Positions 1-10,104 of a DNA stretch of 64,000 nt are shown here, in pieces. Source of the DNA: Salinicola tamaricis. GTDB taxonomy: Bacteria; Pseudomonadota; Gammaproteobacteria; Pseudomonadales; Halomonadaceae. The notes beneath the pieces are model-generated. The model worked only from the letters and a program-made list of their open reading frames with translations. It was not told the DNA's origin and made no database searches. The translations under genes and the position numbers were made by a program. The stretch spans positions 3,968,001 to 4,032,000 of the forward strand of contig NZ_CP023559.1 of the NCBI RefSeq assembly GCF_003006155.1, read 5' to 3'. Positions within the stretch are counted from its first letter, which is position 1, and each line of letters begins with the position of its first letter.

Positions 1-1
1 G

Positions 2-823
2 CTGTTCAAATACGCTGGCAAGACGCTGCACGTACTGCCGGCAGCAGACGCACTCTCAGCCTCGGTACAGTCGATCTTCGGGCAGGTGTCGAGCCTGCAG
101 ATGGAGCTTTCAGAGCTGGCGGGGACGATTCGCGGTGAGCTCAATCTGGCGGCAGTCTCCACCGCGCAGTATGTCGTACCGCATATCCTGGCGCGCTTTC
201 GCGCGCGCTACCCGGAGGTGCAGGTACGGCTGCGCGTGTGCAATCGGGTGCAGGCGTTGGAGCGGCTCGCCGAGCGGCGCGACGATCTGGTGATCATGGG
301 AATGGTGCCGGACGACCCGAACCTGGTATTCATGCCGATCCTGGATAACGAACTGATCCCGGTGGTATGGCCGGGACATCCGCTGGTGACCGCCGAGCGG
401 CCGACGCTGGAAGATTTCGCGCGCCACTATATCCTGATGCGCGAACCCGGCTCGGGAGCGCGCACGGCATTCGAGGATTTCGCCGCTCGCGAGCGCATCT
501 CGCTGCAACATACCATCGAGCTGGGGACCAACGAGGCAATCAAGCAGGGGGTGATGGCGCACCTCGGAGTGGCGGTGCTGCCGCGCCTGGCGGTACAGCT
601 CGAGCTGGCCTCGAATCTGCTCGCCAGCCCCACCCTGCCGGGCTTTCCGCTACGCCGCTCGTGGTGCACCGTCTATCCCAAGGATCGCTACCCGACGCCG
701 GTGACGGAGCTGTTCCTGCGTTTCGTGCGCGAACTGCTGCCGGAACTCAATGCCCACTTCCGCGCCCCGATGACCCCGATCGACACCCCGACCCTGGTGT
801 GCCTGCCCAGCGCCGACGCCTGA
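2..823 (+). CDS. LysR-family transcriptional regulator, CbbR-like (5' truncated)
   Basis: The reading frame is open from the first bases of the window, so the N-terminal helix-turn-helix lies upstream and is missing. What remains is the end of the linker helix followed by the LysR substrate-binding domain, with the typical stretch IRGELNLAAVSTAQYVVPHI and a periplasmic-binding-protein-like fold to the end. The pattern LARFRARYPEVQVRLRV and the DDLVIMG segment resemble CbbR-type regulators of CO2-fixation or central-carbon genes. The target genes are not visible here, and the gene downstream is convergent. The family assignment is firm; the CbbR subtype is inferred from resemblance. Confidence 0.85.
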   Translation: MFKYAGKTLHVLPAADALSASVQSIFGQVSSLQMELSELAGTIRGELNLAAVSTAQYVVPHILARFRARYPEVQVRLRVCNRVQALERLAERRDDLVIMGMVPDDPNLVFMPILDNELIPVVWPGHPLVTAERPTLEDFARHYILMREPGSGARTAFEDFAARERISLQHTIELGTNEAIKQGVMAHLGVAVLPRLAVQLELASNLLASPTLPGFPLRRSWCTVYPKDRYPTPVTELFLRFVRELLPELNAHFRAPMTPIDTPTLVCLPSADA

Positions 824-855
824 ACGGGCCCAAACACGCCCTGCCCCGGCGAGAC

Positions 856-1374
856 TCAGGTGTCGCCGCGGGCCGTCTGCACGCGCAGCACGTGCAGTGA
901 CACCAGCTCTTCCGCCAGCGCCGCCATCAGGCGCAAGCGATCCATGTCGCCTTCGTCGAAGGCCCGCGGCAGCGTACCGATCAGGCACAGCGTACCGATG
1001 CACGCCCCGGACTCGACGAACAGCGGATAGCCGGCATAGAAGCGGATGAACGGCGAGCCGAGCACCAACGGGTTGTCGGCGAAGCGCGCATCCTTCAAAG
1101 CGTTGTGGATCACCAGCGGCACGCCATCGGCCACCACGTGCCCACAGAAGGAGATACGCCGCGGCGTCTCGCACACGCTCAGGCCCTGACGCGACTTGAA
1201 CCACTGCCGATCCTCGTCGACCAGGGTGATCATCGACATTGGTACGTCGAAGATGCGTGTGGCCAGTTCGGTCAAACGATCAAAGCCTTCGTCAGCCTGG
1301 GTGTCCAGCAGCTCGAGATTGTGCAGCGCGGAGAGGCGCGCCTGCTCGTTATCGGGAGATGAGGGAGCAATCAT
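856..1374 (-). CDS. GAF domain-containing protein
   Basis: A 172-residue soluble protein made almost entirely of one GAF domain. It starts with MIAPSSPDNEQARLSAL and the helix LELLDTQADEGFDRLTELA that usually precedes GAF domains in bacterial sensors. It continues with MSMITLVDEDRQWFKS and the central CGHVV and GTLCLIGT segments. No output domain (GGDEF, HisK or HTH) follows, so it is a stand-alone ligand-binding or partner module. The start at 1374 is preferred because AGAGG lies just upstream; the frame is open further but that leader looks non-coding. It is convergent with the LysR gene. Its ligand is unknown. Confidence 0.8.
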   Translation of the reverse strand: MIAPSSPDNEQARLSALHNLELLDTQADEGFDRLTELATRIFDVPMSMITLVDEDRQWFKSRQGLSVCETPRRISFCGHVVADGVPLVIHNALKDARFADNPLVLGSPFIRFYAGYPLFVESGACIGTLCLIGTLPRAFDEGDMDRLRLMAALAEELVSLHVLRVQTARGDT

Positions 1375-1476
1375 GTCAGGACCTCTGCGAACGCGGCGGC
1401 ACGCCGCCGAAAGGCGCGGCGCCGGTTCCAGCGGCCGCGTCCCGGTTGTCTTGCGGCCCACGCCTGAATGGGCGTG

Positions 1477-1509
1477 GAGACCGGCGCGCTGCGTGAGCGC
1501 GCCGGTCTC
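1477..1509 (-). terminator. Terminator-like hairpin after lipA
   Basis: A perfect 14-bp inverted repeat, GAGACCGGCGCGCT and its complement, with a 5-base loop lies in the 144-bp gap between the lipA stop and the GAF gene start. A U-tract is weak, as is common in GC-rich genomes. It probably ends the lip transcript. Confidence 0.6.
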
Positions 1510-1518
1510 AGCGCAAAC

Positions 1519-2508
1519 TTACTTCACTTCGACGCCGTGGGCCTGCTTGTCGGCGTGATAGGAGGAGCGCACCAGCGGCCCCGAAGCGACATGCGTGAAC
1601 CCCATCGCCCGGCCCTGCTCGGCGAACCAGTCGAAGGTGCTCGGATGCACCCAGCGATCCACCGGCAGGTGGTTGCGCGACGGCTGCATGTACTGCCCCA
1701 GGGTGAGCATGTCGACATCGTGAGCGCGCAGATCGCGCATGACCTCGATCACCTGCTCGTCGGTCTCACCGACACCGAGCATCAGGCCGGACTTGGTCAT
1801 CACCTCCGGGCGGCGCGCCTTGTAGCCCTTGAGCAGATCCAGTGACCACTGATAGTCGGCGCCGGGGCGAACCTTGCGGTAGAGCGACGGCACCGTCTCC
1901 AGGTTGTGGTTGAAGACGTCCGGCGCCTCTCCTTCGAGAATATCCAGCGCCACCTGCATGCGCCCGCGGAAATCGGGCACCAGCACCTCGATCTCGATCT
2001 CGGGGCTGTCACGGCGAATCTCGCGGATGCAGTCGGCGAAGTGCTGGGCACCGCCGTCGCGCAGGTCGTCACGATCGACCGAGGTCACCACCACATAGTT
2101 GAGGCCCATCTCGGCGATCGCCTCGGCCAGTTCGCGCGGCTCCTTGTCGTTGAGCGCATTGGGGCGCCCGTGGGCGACGTCGCAGAACGGACAGCGACGG
2201 GTGCAGATGTCGCCCATGATCATGAAGGTCGCGGTGCCACCGCTGAAGCACTCGCCCAGGTTGGGGCAGGAGGCCTCCTCGCACACCGTATGCAGGCCGT
2301 GCTTGCGCAGCGTCTGCTTGATATGGGTGACCTGGGGCGAGACCGGCATGCGCACGCGCAGCCAGTCGGGCTTCTTGGGCAGCGTCTCGGTCGGGATGAC
2401 CTTGACGGGGATGCGCGCGACCTTCTCCGCGCCGCGCAGCTTGACGCCGCGTTCGACACGCCCTGGTTTTTTCGACTCGGGCGTTTGCATGACGGTGGTC
2501 TCGGTCAT
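1519..2508 (-). CDS. lipA: Lipoyl synthase
   Basis: Radical-SAM enzyme that inserts two sulfur atoms into protein-bound octanoyl groups to make lipoyl cofactor. Both cluster motifs are present: the auxiliary-cluster cysteines in [12 protein letters not shown], and the radical-SAM CxxxCxxC in [10 protein letters not shown]. The length (about 330 residues) is normal. Two in-frame ATGs lie nine bases apart (2517 and 2508). I prefer 2508 because AGGA sits at the right distance before it. The gene follows lipB on the same strand, so octanoyl transfer and sulfur insertion are likely co-transcribed. Confidence 0.97.
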   Translation of the reverse strand: MTETTVMQTPESKKPGRVERGVKLRGAEKVARIPVKVIPTETLPKKPDWLRVRMPVSPQVTHIKQTLRKHGLHTVCEEASCPNLGECFSGGTATFMIMGDICTRRCPFCDVAHGRPNALNDKEPRELAEAIAEMGLNYVVVTSVDRDDLRDGGAQHFADCIREIRRDSPEIEIEVLVPDFRGRMQVALDILEGEAPDVFNHNLETVPSLYRKVRPGADYQWSLDLLKGYKARRPEVMTKSGLMLGVGETDEQVIEVMRDLRAHDVDMLTLGQYMQPSRNHLPVDRWVHPSTFDWFAEQGRAMGFTHVASGPLVRSSYHADKQAHGVEVK

Positions 2509-2569
2509 AAGTCCCATCCTGATGATTCATTGAGTTCGGGCGACGTCTTGCGCGCCCCGGCGATGCCGC

Positions 2570-3247
2570 TCAGGCCATCGTGTCCGATATCAGCGCTGCC
2601 GGCTGATCTGCGCGCTCGATCAGGCTGGCGCCCAGTCGCGTGGCGAAGCAGCCGGCGAGCCGGGTGGCTTCGGCGTCGAGGTCCGGCGTCGCCATACCGA
2701 GATCGCGCAGCTGGGTCATCTCGAGCCCGGCATAACCGCACGGATTGATACGCGAGAACGGGGTCAGATCCATATCGACGTTGAGTGCGACACCGTGAAA
2801 GCTGCAGCCACGCCGAATGCGCAGCCCCAGCGAGGCGATCTTGCGCGCACCGACATAGACGCCGGGCGCATCGGCTCGTGCCTGGGCGTCGATGCCGTGA
2901 ACGGCGAGCAGGTCGATCACCGCCTGCTCCAGCAAGCTCACCAGCTCGCGCACGCCGACACCCAGCCGGCGCACGTCGAGCAGCGGATAGAGCACGATCT
3001 GCCCCGGGCCGTGGTAGGTGACCTGGCCACCGCGATCACTGGCCACCACCGGGATATCCCCCGGCAGCAGCAGATGTTCCGGCTTGCCCGCCCGCCCCTG
3101 GGTGAAGACCGGGTCATGCTGCACCAGCCACAGCTGATCGGCACTCGCGCCGTCGCGGGTGTCGGTAAAGCGGGACATTGCCTCCCATACCGGGCAATAG
3201 GGAGCGCGGCCCAGGCGGTAGAGCTCCAGCTCGGCCATGGCGGTCAC
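2570..3247 (-). CDS. lipB: Octanoyltransferase LipB
   Basis: Transfers octanoate from acyl carrier protein to lipoyl domains, the step before LipA. Visible signatures are the [13 protein letters not shown] block, the lysine-containing [10 protein letters not shown], and the [12 protein letters not shown] and [14 protein letters not shown] blocks, which hold the catalytic Cys/Lys region of the family. The length of 225 residues is normal. Its ATG overlaps the stop of the upstream ybeD-like gene in an ATGA junction, so the two are probably translationally coupled. The downstream lipA starts about 60 bp later. Confidence 0.96.
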   Translation of the reverse strand: MTAMAELELYRLGRAPYCPVWEAMSRFTDTRDGASADQLWLVQHDPVFTQGRAGKPEHLLLPGDIPVVASDRGGQVTYHGPGQIVLYPLLDVRRLGVGVRELVSLLEQAVIDLLAVHGIDAQARADAPGVYVGARKIASLGLRIRRGCSFHGVALNVDMDLTPFSRINPCGYAGLEMTQLRDLGMATPDLDAEATRLAGCFATRLGASLIERADQPAALISDTMA

Positions 3248-3531
3248 AGCACCATATGCACGCGACCGGTCGCCTTGAGCTCTTCGAACAGCGCGTTGAG
3301 CTGCGCCTCGCTGGTCGCCCGGATCACCGCCCGCGCGGACTGGAAGCGGCCGTTGCGGCTATCCGAGAGCGTGACCGCCGAACTATTGAAGCCCGGCGAG
3401 TGGCGCGCGATCACCTCGCTGATGGCAGTGACGAAATCCTCGGCCGCGTCACCGACGACGCGAATGGGATAGTCACACGGGAATTCGATCTTGGGTCGCG
3501 GCAGATCGACGTTATCGGGGGTCTGGGTCAT
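3244..3531 (-). CDS. ybeD: DUF493 / YbeD family protein
   Basis: A 95-residue protein of the YbeD family, an alpha/beta ACT-like fold of unknown exact role, conserved between dacA and lipB in many gammaproteobacteria. The start motif [17 protein letters not shown] and the central [16 protein letters not shown] are typical. It overlaps the lipB start by four bases. Position and length match the family; function remains unassigned. Confidence 0.9.
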   Translation of the reverse strand: MTQTPDNVDLPRPKIEFPCDYPIRVVGDAAEDFVTAISEVIARHSPGFNSSAVTLSDSRNGRFQSARAVIRATSEAQLNALFEELKATGRVHMVL

Positions 3532-3592
3532 CGAATTACGAACCGGCTACGATTTTCCCCCATTCTACGCAAGAACGCCGCATGCACCAACA

Positions 3593-3637
3593 CGCCCGCC
3601 GCGGCCGCCGGGTCGAGCCGGCGTGCCGCGGCGGGCG
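3593..3637 (-). terminator. Nested hairpin after dacA
   Basis: A perfect 12-bp outer stem (CGCCCGCCGCGG with its complement at 3626-3637) encloses a shorter inner GCCGG/CCGGC stem. It lies just downstream of the dacA stop, where a transcription terminator or attenuator between dacA and ybeD would be expected. Confidence 0.6.
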
Positions 3638-3651
3638 TCAGGTGACGAGGA

Positions 3652-4878
3652 TCAGTTGAACAGGCCGGTGACGAACAGCACGATGCTGTCCCACACGCGC
3701 TTGAAGATACTGCCCTCTTTGACGCCTTCCAGCGCCACCAGCGGCTCCTGACCCAGCACCTCGTCGCCGGACTTGATCTCCAGGGTACCGATCTGCTGGC
3801 CCGCCTGGATCGGCGCATGCAGCGTCTCGGGGATATTGAGACGTGCAGTCAGGTTGTCGGCGCTGCCCCGCGGCACAGTCATGCTCACTTCGTGCTGCAC
3901 ACCCAGACGCACCGTGTCCTGCGCACCACCCCAGACGCGCGCCTGGTTGAGCACCGAGCCGGCGTCGTAGAGCTTGCGCGTCTGGTAGAAACGGAAGCCG
4001 TAGTTGAGCAGTCGCTGGGTCTCGGCCGCACGCGCCTCGTCCGACTGGGTCCCCATCACCACCGCGATCAGGCGCGTGTCCTGCTTCTTGGCCGAGGCCA
4101 CCAGGCAGAAGCCGGCCGCCTCGGTGTGACCGGTCTTGAGGCCGTCGACGTCAGGGTCGCGCCACAGCAGGCGGTTACGGTTGGGCTGACGAATGTCGTT
4201 GTAGGTGAAGTACTTCTGCGAGTAGACCTTGTAGTGGTCGGGGTAGTCTTCAATGATGTGGCGAGCCAGGATCGCGAGATCGTGGGCCGAGGAGTAGTGC
4301 TGCTCGTGCGGCAGGCCAGTGGGGTTCATGAAGTGCGAGTTCTGCATCCCCATGCGCTGGGCCTGCTGATTCATCAGATCGGCGAACGCCGACTCGCTGC
4401 CGGCGATGTACTCGGAGAGCGCGACACTGGCGTCGTTGCCGGACTGGATCACGACGCCGTGGAGCAGATCCTTGACGCTGACCTGGGTGCCCTCGCGGAT
4501 GAACATGCGCGACCCACCGGTGCGCCAGGCGTTCTCGCTGACACTGACCATGTCATCGTCGTGGATGTTACCGCGCTCGATCTCCTGCTCGACGATATAG
4601 GCAGTCATCATCTTGGTCAGACTGGCCGGCGGCAGGCGCTGATCGCCGTTGTGATTGACCAGCAGCTGGCCGGTGGCGGCATCCATCAGCACCCAGGACG
4701 AGGCAGCCAGCTCCGGCGGCGAGGGAATCATCTGCTCGGGCTGCGGGTTGCTGCCCTCGGGCATCTGACTGTCCGGGGTGGGTTGCTGCTGTGCGCCGGC
4801 CGGGGACGTGAGCAGCCCCAGGCACAGCGACGCCGAGAGGACCCAGCGGGGAAGAGACGAAGTGAACAGCGCTTTCAT
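3652..4878 (-). CDS. dacA: D-alanyl-D-alanine carboxypeptidase (PBP5/6 family)
   Basis: Low-molecular-weight penicillin-binding protein that trims the terminal D-Ala of peptidoglycan stem peptides in the periplasm. A signal peptide of about 29 residues ends near AGAQQQ. The three active-site motifs are clear: SLTK (in PASLTKMMTAY), SGN (IQSGNDAS) and KTG (GLKTGHTEAAG). The C-terminal beta domain is followed by the amphipathic anchor helix ending in VLFVTGLFN, typical of PBP5. The length of 408 residues is normal. It follows rlpA on the same strand. Confidence 0.96.
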   Translation of the reverse strand: MKALFTSSLPRWVLSASLCLGLLTSPAGAQQQPTPDSQMPEGSNPQPEQMIPSPPELAASSWVLMDAATGQLLVNHNGDQRLPPASLTKMMTAYIVEQEIERGNIHDDDMVSVSENAWRTGGSRMFIREGTQVSVKDLLHGVVIQSGNDASVALSEYIAGSESAFADLMNQQAQRMGMQNSHFMNPTGLPHEQHYSSAHDLAILARHIIEDYPDHYKVYSQKYFTYNDIRQPNRNRLLWRDPDVDGLKTGHTEAAGFCLVASAKKQDTRLIAVVMGTQSDEARAAETQRLLNYGFRFYQTRKLYDAGSVLNQARVWGGAQDTVRLGVQHEVSMTVPRGSADNLTARLNIPETLHAPIQAGQQIGTLEIKSGDEVLGQEPLVALEGVKEGSIFKRVWDSIVLFVTGLFN

Positions 4879-4905
4879 GACAATCGAATTCTCGTTGAAC
4901 GAAGG

Positions 4906-5924
4906 TTACTGGGTGGGCGACACCACGAACGTCTGACCGAAGCCGGCGTCACTCAAGGTTGCCCGAACGGTTTCCAGGGATGCCAGGTCATCGATCGGGC
5001 CGACCTGAACGCGATAGAGAGAGGTACTATTGTCGATGCGCACCGGCTGCGACAGCAAGCTTTGCAGCCTCGACTGAAGCGCTTGGGCCTTATCCCGCGA
5101 GCCCAGCGCGCAGCGACCTGTAGATAGCGTATGCCGCGCGTCACATGCGACACATCAGGCCGCGTCACCGGGCCGGGCGCGGCGCTGGCGGCGTTGGTGT
5201 CGGCATCGTCGGCACCGACGTGATCAGGGGAAGCCGCACGGCCGGCGGTGTTCATCAGCGCATCGATGCGCGCGGCGTCATTGCGCCGGGGCGCCGCCGG
5301 CGAGGTCTGCGCGGCGCCCGCTACCCGCGGGGATGCGCCCGGCGCGGCGGCGACCCGGCCGCCCGAGCGACCGCCACCATGGTTTTTCGCCCAGGCCACC
5401 GGGTCGATCGCCTCGACCCGCACCCGCCCGGTGCCGTGACCGAGAATGTCCAACCGCGCCGCCGCCGCGTAGGAGAGATCGATCAGACGATCATCGTGGA
5501 AAGGCCCACGGTCGTTGATGCGCACGATCACCTGGCGCCCGTTGTCCAGATTGGTCACCCGGGCATAGGTCGGCAGCGGCAGCGAGCGGTGCGCCGCCGA
5601 CATCTTGTACATGTCGTAGGGCTCGCCGCTGGCCGTATCGTAACCCTGGAACTTGGTGCCGTAGAAAGAGGCTCGCCCCTCGGCGACATAGCCGCTGGGG
5701 TCGCTGAGCACATGGTAGGTCTTGCCCCATACGCGGTAGGTCGGCCGGTTGCCGCTGCGCGAGCGCGGCTCCACCTTGGGCACCGCGTCCGGCACTTTAG
5801 AAACGTCCTGCGGGGCGTCGGGATAGCCGTCCTGACTCGCCGCGTAGCGCCCGCCCCCGCCAGGGCCGCCGGCACAGCCGCTGACCAGCAGCGCGACGGC
5901 CAACGTCAGCCACAGTCGTCTCAC
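4906..5924 (-). CDS. rlpA: Rare lipoprotein A, septal-ring lytic transglycosylase (one frameshift)
   Basis: Outer-membrane lipoprotein that cleaves denuded glycan strands at the septum. The lipobox is VSGCAGG, followed by the double-psi beta-barrel core with GRASFYGTKFQGYDTASGE and RINDRGPF. The uninterrupted frame ends at 4953 in an arginine-rich tail. From about 5105 the next frame encodes a good SPOR-domain end (KAQALQSRLQSLLS, then LYRVQVGPI, ending FVVSPTQ) that stops at 4906. I therefore extend the gene through a one-base frameshift. The start is a GTG overlapping the mltB stop (GTGA), which suggests translational coupling. Confidence 0.9.
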
Positions 5925-6961
5925 GTCTCCGTCGCCTCCAGCGCGAGCTGGATACGCTGCGCCAGAGTGGCCACTGCCATGGCGTAGAGATGGCTGTGGT
6001 TGTAGCGCGTGATGACGTAAAAGTTGTCGAGCCCGAGCACGTAGCGCACGTGCCCGTCGGCGTAATCCAGCGCCAGCGGCATCACCTTGTCACCAGGTGC
6101 GAGTGAGCCCGCGGTGGGCCGAATGCCCGCCGCCGCCAGCTCGGACACCCGAGTCGACGGCGGTTCGGTCTGATTGAACGCAAACTGAGCCGGCGGCGTC
6201 GCCGGCCCACTGGCTTCGACCAGCACCGCCTGGCCGCGGCGCCAGCCGTGTTCGCTGAAATAGTTGCCGATACTGCCAATGGCATCGGTGGGGTCGTTCC
6301 ACAGATCCCTGAGCCCATCGCCATCGAAATCGACCGCATAGGCCTGATAGCTGGTGGGGATGAACTGCGGATAGCCCATGGCGCCGGCATAGGAGCCGTA
6401 GCGCGAGGCGGGATCGACGCCCTGCCCCAGGGTGATGGTCAGAAACGCCATCAGCTCACGGCGAAAGAAGTCGCCACGGGTCGGATGATGAAAGGCCAGC
6501 GTGGAGAGCGAATCGAGCACCCGATGGCTGCCCTTGTGCGCGCCATAGCGGGTCTCGACGCCGAGAATCGCCACGATCACTTCCGGCGGCACGCCATACT
6601 CGCGCTGGGCACGATCCAGCGCCTCGCGGTGCTGCTGGAGAAACGCCACTCCCTGGGCCACACGATCGGGCTGGATGAAGATATCGCGGTACTGATCCCA
6701 GCGCAGCCGGCGCTCGGCGGCGTGATTCATCGCCTCGAGCACCTGCGGCCGGTAGCTAGCAGCACGCATGGCGTCGTCGAGCTGCTGCGACGACAGCCCT
6801 TGCGCGCTCAAAGTATCGAGCATGGCGCGCACTTCGGGGTGCGTCGCCGGGTCGAAGTCAGTCTCTGCCAGTGCCGTCCCGGCACTCGAAAGACCCCCTA
6901 CCAGGACCACCACCAGAGCCAGTGCCCGGGTCAGACTTCCCTGTTTCCAACGCAGCGCCAT
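5921..6961 (-). CDS. mltB: Lytic murein transglycosylase B
   Basis: Periplasmic enzyme that cleaves the glycan backbone of peptidoglycan. The catalytic glutamate lies in ILGVETRYGAHKG. Other family blocks include YAGAMGYPQFIPTSYQAYAV and DLWNDPTDAIGSIGNYF. The signal peptide runs from MALRWKQGSL to about TALAE, without an obvious lipobox, so this may be a soluble form. I start at 6961 because GGAG precedes that ATG and the signal peptide begins there; the open frame reaches 7000. It is followed by rlpA with a four-base overlap. Confidence 0.94.
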   Translation of the reverse strand: MALRWKQGSLTRALALVVVLVGGLSSAGTALAETDFDPATHPEVRAMLDTLSAQGLSSQQLDDAMRAASYRPQVLEAMNHAAERRLRWDQYRDIFIQPDRVAQGVAFLQQHREALDRAQREYGVPPEVIVAILGVETRYGAHKGSHRVLDSLSTLAFHHPTRGDFFRRELMAFLTITLGQGVDPASRYGSYAGAMGYPQFIPTSYQAYAVDFDGDGLRDLWNDPTDAIGSIGNYFSEHGWRRGQAVLVEASGPATPPAQFAFNQTEPPSTRVSELAAAGIRPTAGSLAPGDKVMPLALDYADGHVRYVLGLDNFYVITRYNHSHLYAMAVATLAQRIQLALEATET

Positions 6962-6996
6962 GCGCCAGTGCTCCCTGCTGCAGCCCGCCGCGACGC

Positions 6997-8139
6997 TCAA
7001 TGCTTGAGCAGGCGGCGGCGATGCGTGTGAATCGACATGAGAATACCGAAACCGGCCATCAAGGTCACGCTGGAGGTCCCGCCATAGCTGACCAGCGGCA
7101 GCGGCACCCCGACCACCGGTAGGATACCGCTGACCATGCCGATATTGACGAAGACGTAGATGAAGAAGGTCAGCACGATACTCCCGGCGAGCAGACGGCC
7201 GTAAGTATCCTGGGCCTGATTGGCCATCACCAGCCCGCGCGACACCAATAGCAGATAGAGCACCAGAATGGTTGCCATGCCGATCAGCCCGAACTCCTCG
7301 CCCAACACGGCGACGATGAAGTCGGTATGGCGTTCGGGCAAGAACTCCAACTGCGACTGGGTCCCCAGCCCCCAGCCCTTGCCCTCGAGACCGCCGCTAC
7401 CGATGGCGGTCTTCGACTGGATGATGTTCCAGCCGGCGCCCAGCGGGTCGCTCTCGGGGTTGAGAAAGGTCAGCACCCGCTGGCGCTGATAGTTGTGCAT
7501 GTTGAGCCACAAAAGCGGCATCGCCGCCCCCGCCATCACCGCCAGGCTCAGGATGAAGCGCCACGACAGCCCCGCCAGCAGGATCACGAACACCGCGGCG
7601 GCGGTCACCAGCATCGAGGTGCCCAGATCAGGCTGGCGCGCGATCAGCAGCACCGGCACCGCGATGATCACCCCGCACACCAGCAGGTCACGCCAGGAGG
7701 GCGGCAACGGCCGGCGATGCAAATAGGCTGCCAGCATCATCGGCATGGCGATCTTCATCAACTCCGAGGGCTGGAAGCGCAGCGGACCGATCTCCAGCCA
7801 ACGCTGCGCCCCCATGCCGATATCGCCCATGATCTCCACCGCGATCAGCATCAGCAGGCCGCCGCCATAGGCCAGCGGAGTCCAGCGGTAGAGCGTCGCC
7901 GGCGAGAACTGAGCGATCACCACCGCGCCGACCAGCGCCACCCCCATGCGGATCGCCTGGGCCAGGGTGGTCTGCGCCGACATGCCACTGGCACTGTAGA
8001 GCACCACCAGGCCGAAGGCGATCAGCAGCAGCAGAATCGACAGCAACCAGGGGTCGAGGTGGAGTCGCAGCCACAGCGAGCGCTTGCGCCCGACCCGTGC
8101 GCCGTGCGTCGGCGCAGTGCGTTGAAAATCAATCGCCAT
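6997..8139 (-). CDS. rodA: Rod shape-determining protein RodA (SEDS glycosyltransferase)
   Basis: Polytopic SEDS-family peptidoglycan polymerase that works with PBP2 in cell elongation. It has about ten membrane segments and the family blocks FQPSELMKIAMP, ARQPDLGTSM and GSGGLEGKGWGLGTQSQLEFLPERHTD (shown in parts), ending with VPLPLVSYGGTS. I start at 8139 (MAIDFQ); that ATG overlaps the end of mrdA by 11 bases, while the longer open frame upstream reads through mrdA. Gene order mrdA-rodA-mltB-rlpA-dacA is the standard elongation operon. Confidence 0.96.
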   Translation of the reverse strand: MAIDFQRTAPTHGARVGRKRSLWLRLHLDPWLLSILLLLIAFGLVVLYSASGMSAQTTLAQAIRMGVALVGAVVIAQFSPATLYRWTPLAYGGGLLMLIAVEIMGDIGMGAQRWLEIGPLRFQPSELMKIAMPMMLAAYLHRRPLPPSWRDLLVCGVIIAVPVLLIARQPDLGTSMLVTAAAVFVILLAGLSWRFILSLAVMAGAAMPLLWLNMHNYQRQRVLTFLNPESDPLGAGWNIIQSKTAIGSGGLEGKGWGLGTQSQLEFLPERHTDFIVAVLGEEFGLIGMATILVLYLLLVSRGLVMANQAQDTYGRLLAGSIVLTFFIYVFVNIGMVSGILPVVGVPLPLVSYGGTSSVTLMAGFGILMSIHTHRRRLLKH

Positions 8140-10020
8140 CGAGACTTTCGACCTCTTCAGGGACGGTGGCACCAGGCTGGTCGTGCAGCTCGCTCTGGGG
8201 CAGCAGCCAGGCATCGGTGAGCTCGCGGCCGAGCCCCGACACCCCGCCGCCGGCGTTCTCGACGATCACCGCCACCGCGATCTGCGGATCCTCCACCGGC
8301 GCGAAGCCGATGAACAGCGCGTGGTCGCGCAGTCGCTCGGCCAGCTCGCTGGCGTTGTACTTCTGGTTCTGCCCCAGCGAAAAGACCTGCGCGGTACCGG
8401 TCTTGCCCGCCATGGTGTATTCGAGTCCGGCGCCGGCCTTGCGCGCAGTGCCTTCGCGGCCGCTCATGACCTCTTCCATACCCTCGTAGACGTCGTTCCA
8501 CCACTGCGTCTTGTCGACCTGCACATCCGGCTTGGTGTCGGGAAACGGCGGCTTCACCGGCTGGTCACCGATGCGCTCGGCCAGGTGCGGGCGCACCCAG
8601 TGGCCGTGATTGGCCAGCGTCGCGGTCGCTGCCGCCAACTGCAGAGGCGTGGCCATGAAATAGCCCTGACCGATGCCCGCGGAGAGGGTCTCCCCCGGAA
8701 ACCAGGGCTGGTTGTACTTCTCGCGCTTCCACTCCCGCGACGGCATCAGCCCCGGCAGCGCCCCCTGCACATCCAGTGAGCTGACCTCGCCAAAGCCGAA
8801 TTCGTGCATGAACGACGACAGCCGGTCGATGCCCAGGCGGTAGGCCATGGTATAGAAATAAGTGTTGTTGGAGACCTCGATCGCCCGCCGCAGATCGACC
8901 CGCCCGTGCCCCCAGCGCAGCCAGTTGTGGTAGCGCCGGGTATCGTTGGGCAGCTGGAAGTAGCCGGGGTCGTAGACAATGTCGTTGGCATCGACGACCC
9001 GATTCTGCAGCGCCGCTAACGCCTCGAACGGCTTGACCGTGGAGCCCGGCGGGTACTGGCCGCGGGCGGCGCGATTGTAGAGCGGCAGGTCGATATCGTC
9101 CTGCAGCGCGCGGTAGTCGGCGTAGGAGATACCGGTGACGAACTTGTTGATGTCGAACCCCGGCGCCGAGACCATCGCCAGGATATCTCCGGTCTTGGGC
9201 TGGATGGCGACGATGGCGCCGCGGCGGCCGCCGAGCAGATCGTAGGCCAGGTGCTGCAGGCGGCTATCGATGGTCAGGGTGAGGTCCTTGCCCGGCACCG
9301 GCGGCTCGCGGTCGAGTTCGCGCAGGACGCGCCCGCGGGCGTTGGTCTCGACCTTGCGCAGCCCCGCCTTGCCGTGGAGCTGATCCTCGTAGGTGTACTC
9401 GACACCGGTCTTGCCGATGAAGTGGGTACCGGCATAGTTGCCCGGATCGAGCTCGGAGAGCTCATCGGCGTTGATCCGCCCGACGTAGCCGAGCACGTGC
9501 GACATCACGATCGGATCGGGATAGTAGCGCATTAGCTGCGCCTCGACCTCGACCCGCTGAGCAGGTAGCGATTGACCGCCAGGCGGGCAATCTGGTCCTC
9601 GGTCAGGTCGCTCATCAATAGTGCCGGCTGGTAGGGCCGCTGACGCTGCAGCGAGCGCTCACGGAAGGTCTCGACCTCGTCCTTGGGCAGACCGAGGATC
9701 TGCACCAACCGCTTGAGCGTAGCGTCGAGATCATCGACCCGCTCGCGCACGATGGTGAGATTGTAAGTGGGACGATTCTCCGCCAGCAGCTGACCATTGC
9801 GGTCGTAGATCAGGCCGCGCGCGGCGGCAGCGGCTCGACCCGCATGCGGTTGTTGTCGGAGGGTGATGAAGACATCGTGCTCGACCACCTGCAGATAGAA
9901 CAGGCGCGACACCAGGGCGCCGGCCATCAGCACGATCAGTACGGCGGCGACCAGAGAGCGGTTGCGGAAGACGCGCACTTCCTGCTCGTGATCCTTGACT
10001 CGCTCGCGGCGCTTACGCAT
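8129..10020 (-). CDS. mrdA: Penicillin-binding protein 2, elongation transpeptidase (frameshifted)
   Basis: Class B PBP that cross-links lateral-wall peptidoglycan with RodA. It has an N-terminal membrane anchor, a dimerisation domain, and a transpeptidase domain with SxxK (GSTVKPFEAL), SNN (VSNNTYFYT) and KTG (AGKTGTAQV). The frame breaks near 9560: the upstream part ends after VNRYLLSG and the next frame picks up at VEVEAQLMRYYPD, consistent with one lost base. A second oddity lies at about 9830-9870, where LRQQ is followed by PHAGRAAAAA instead of the expected NRMRVEPLPP, which is encoded in another frame: two compensating indels. The gene is essential, so sequence errors are likely. Confidence 0.93.
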
Positions 10021-10104
10021 GACGGCGCCGGATCAGGGCGGGATTCGGCCCGCGGGGGGCACAGCGTTGCGGGGCGTCGAATAACGGCAAGCGACAGACT
10101 TCGA

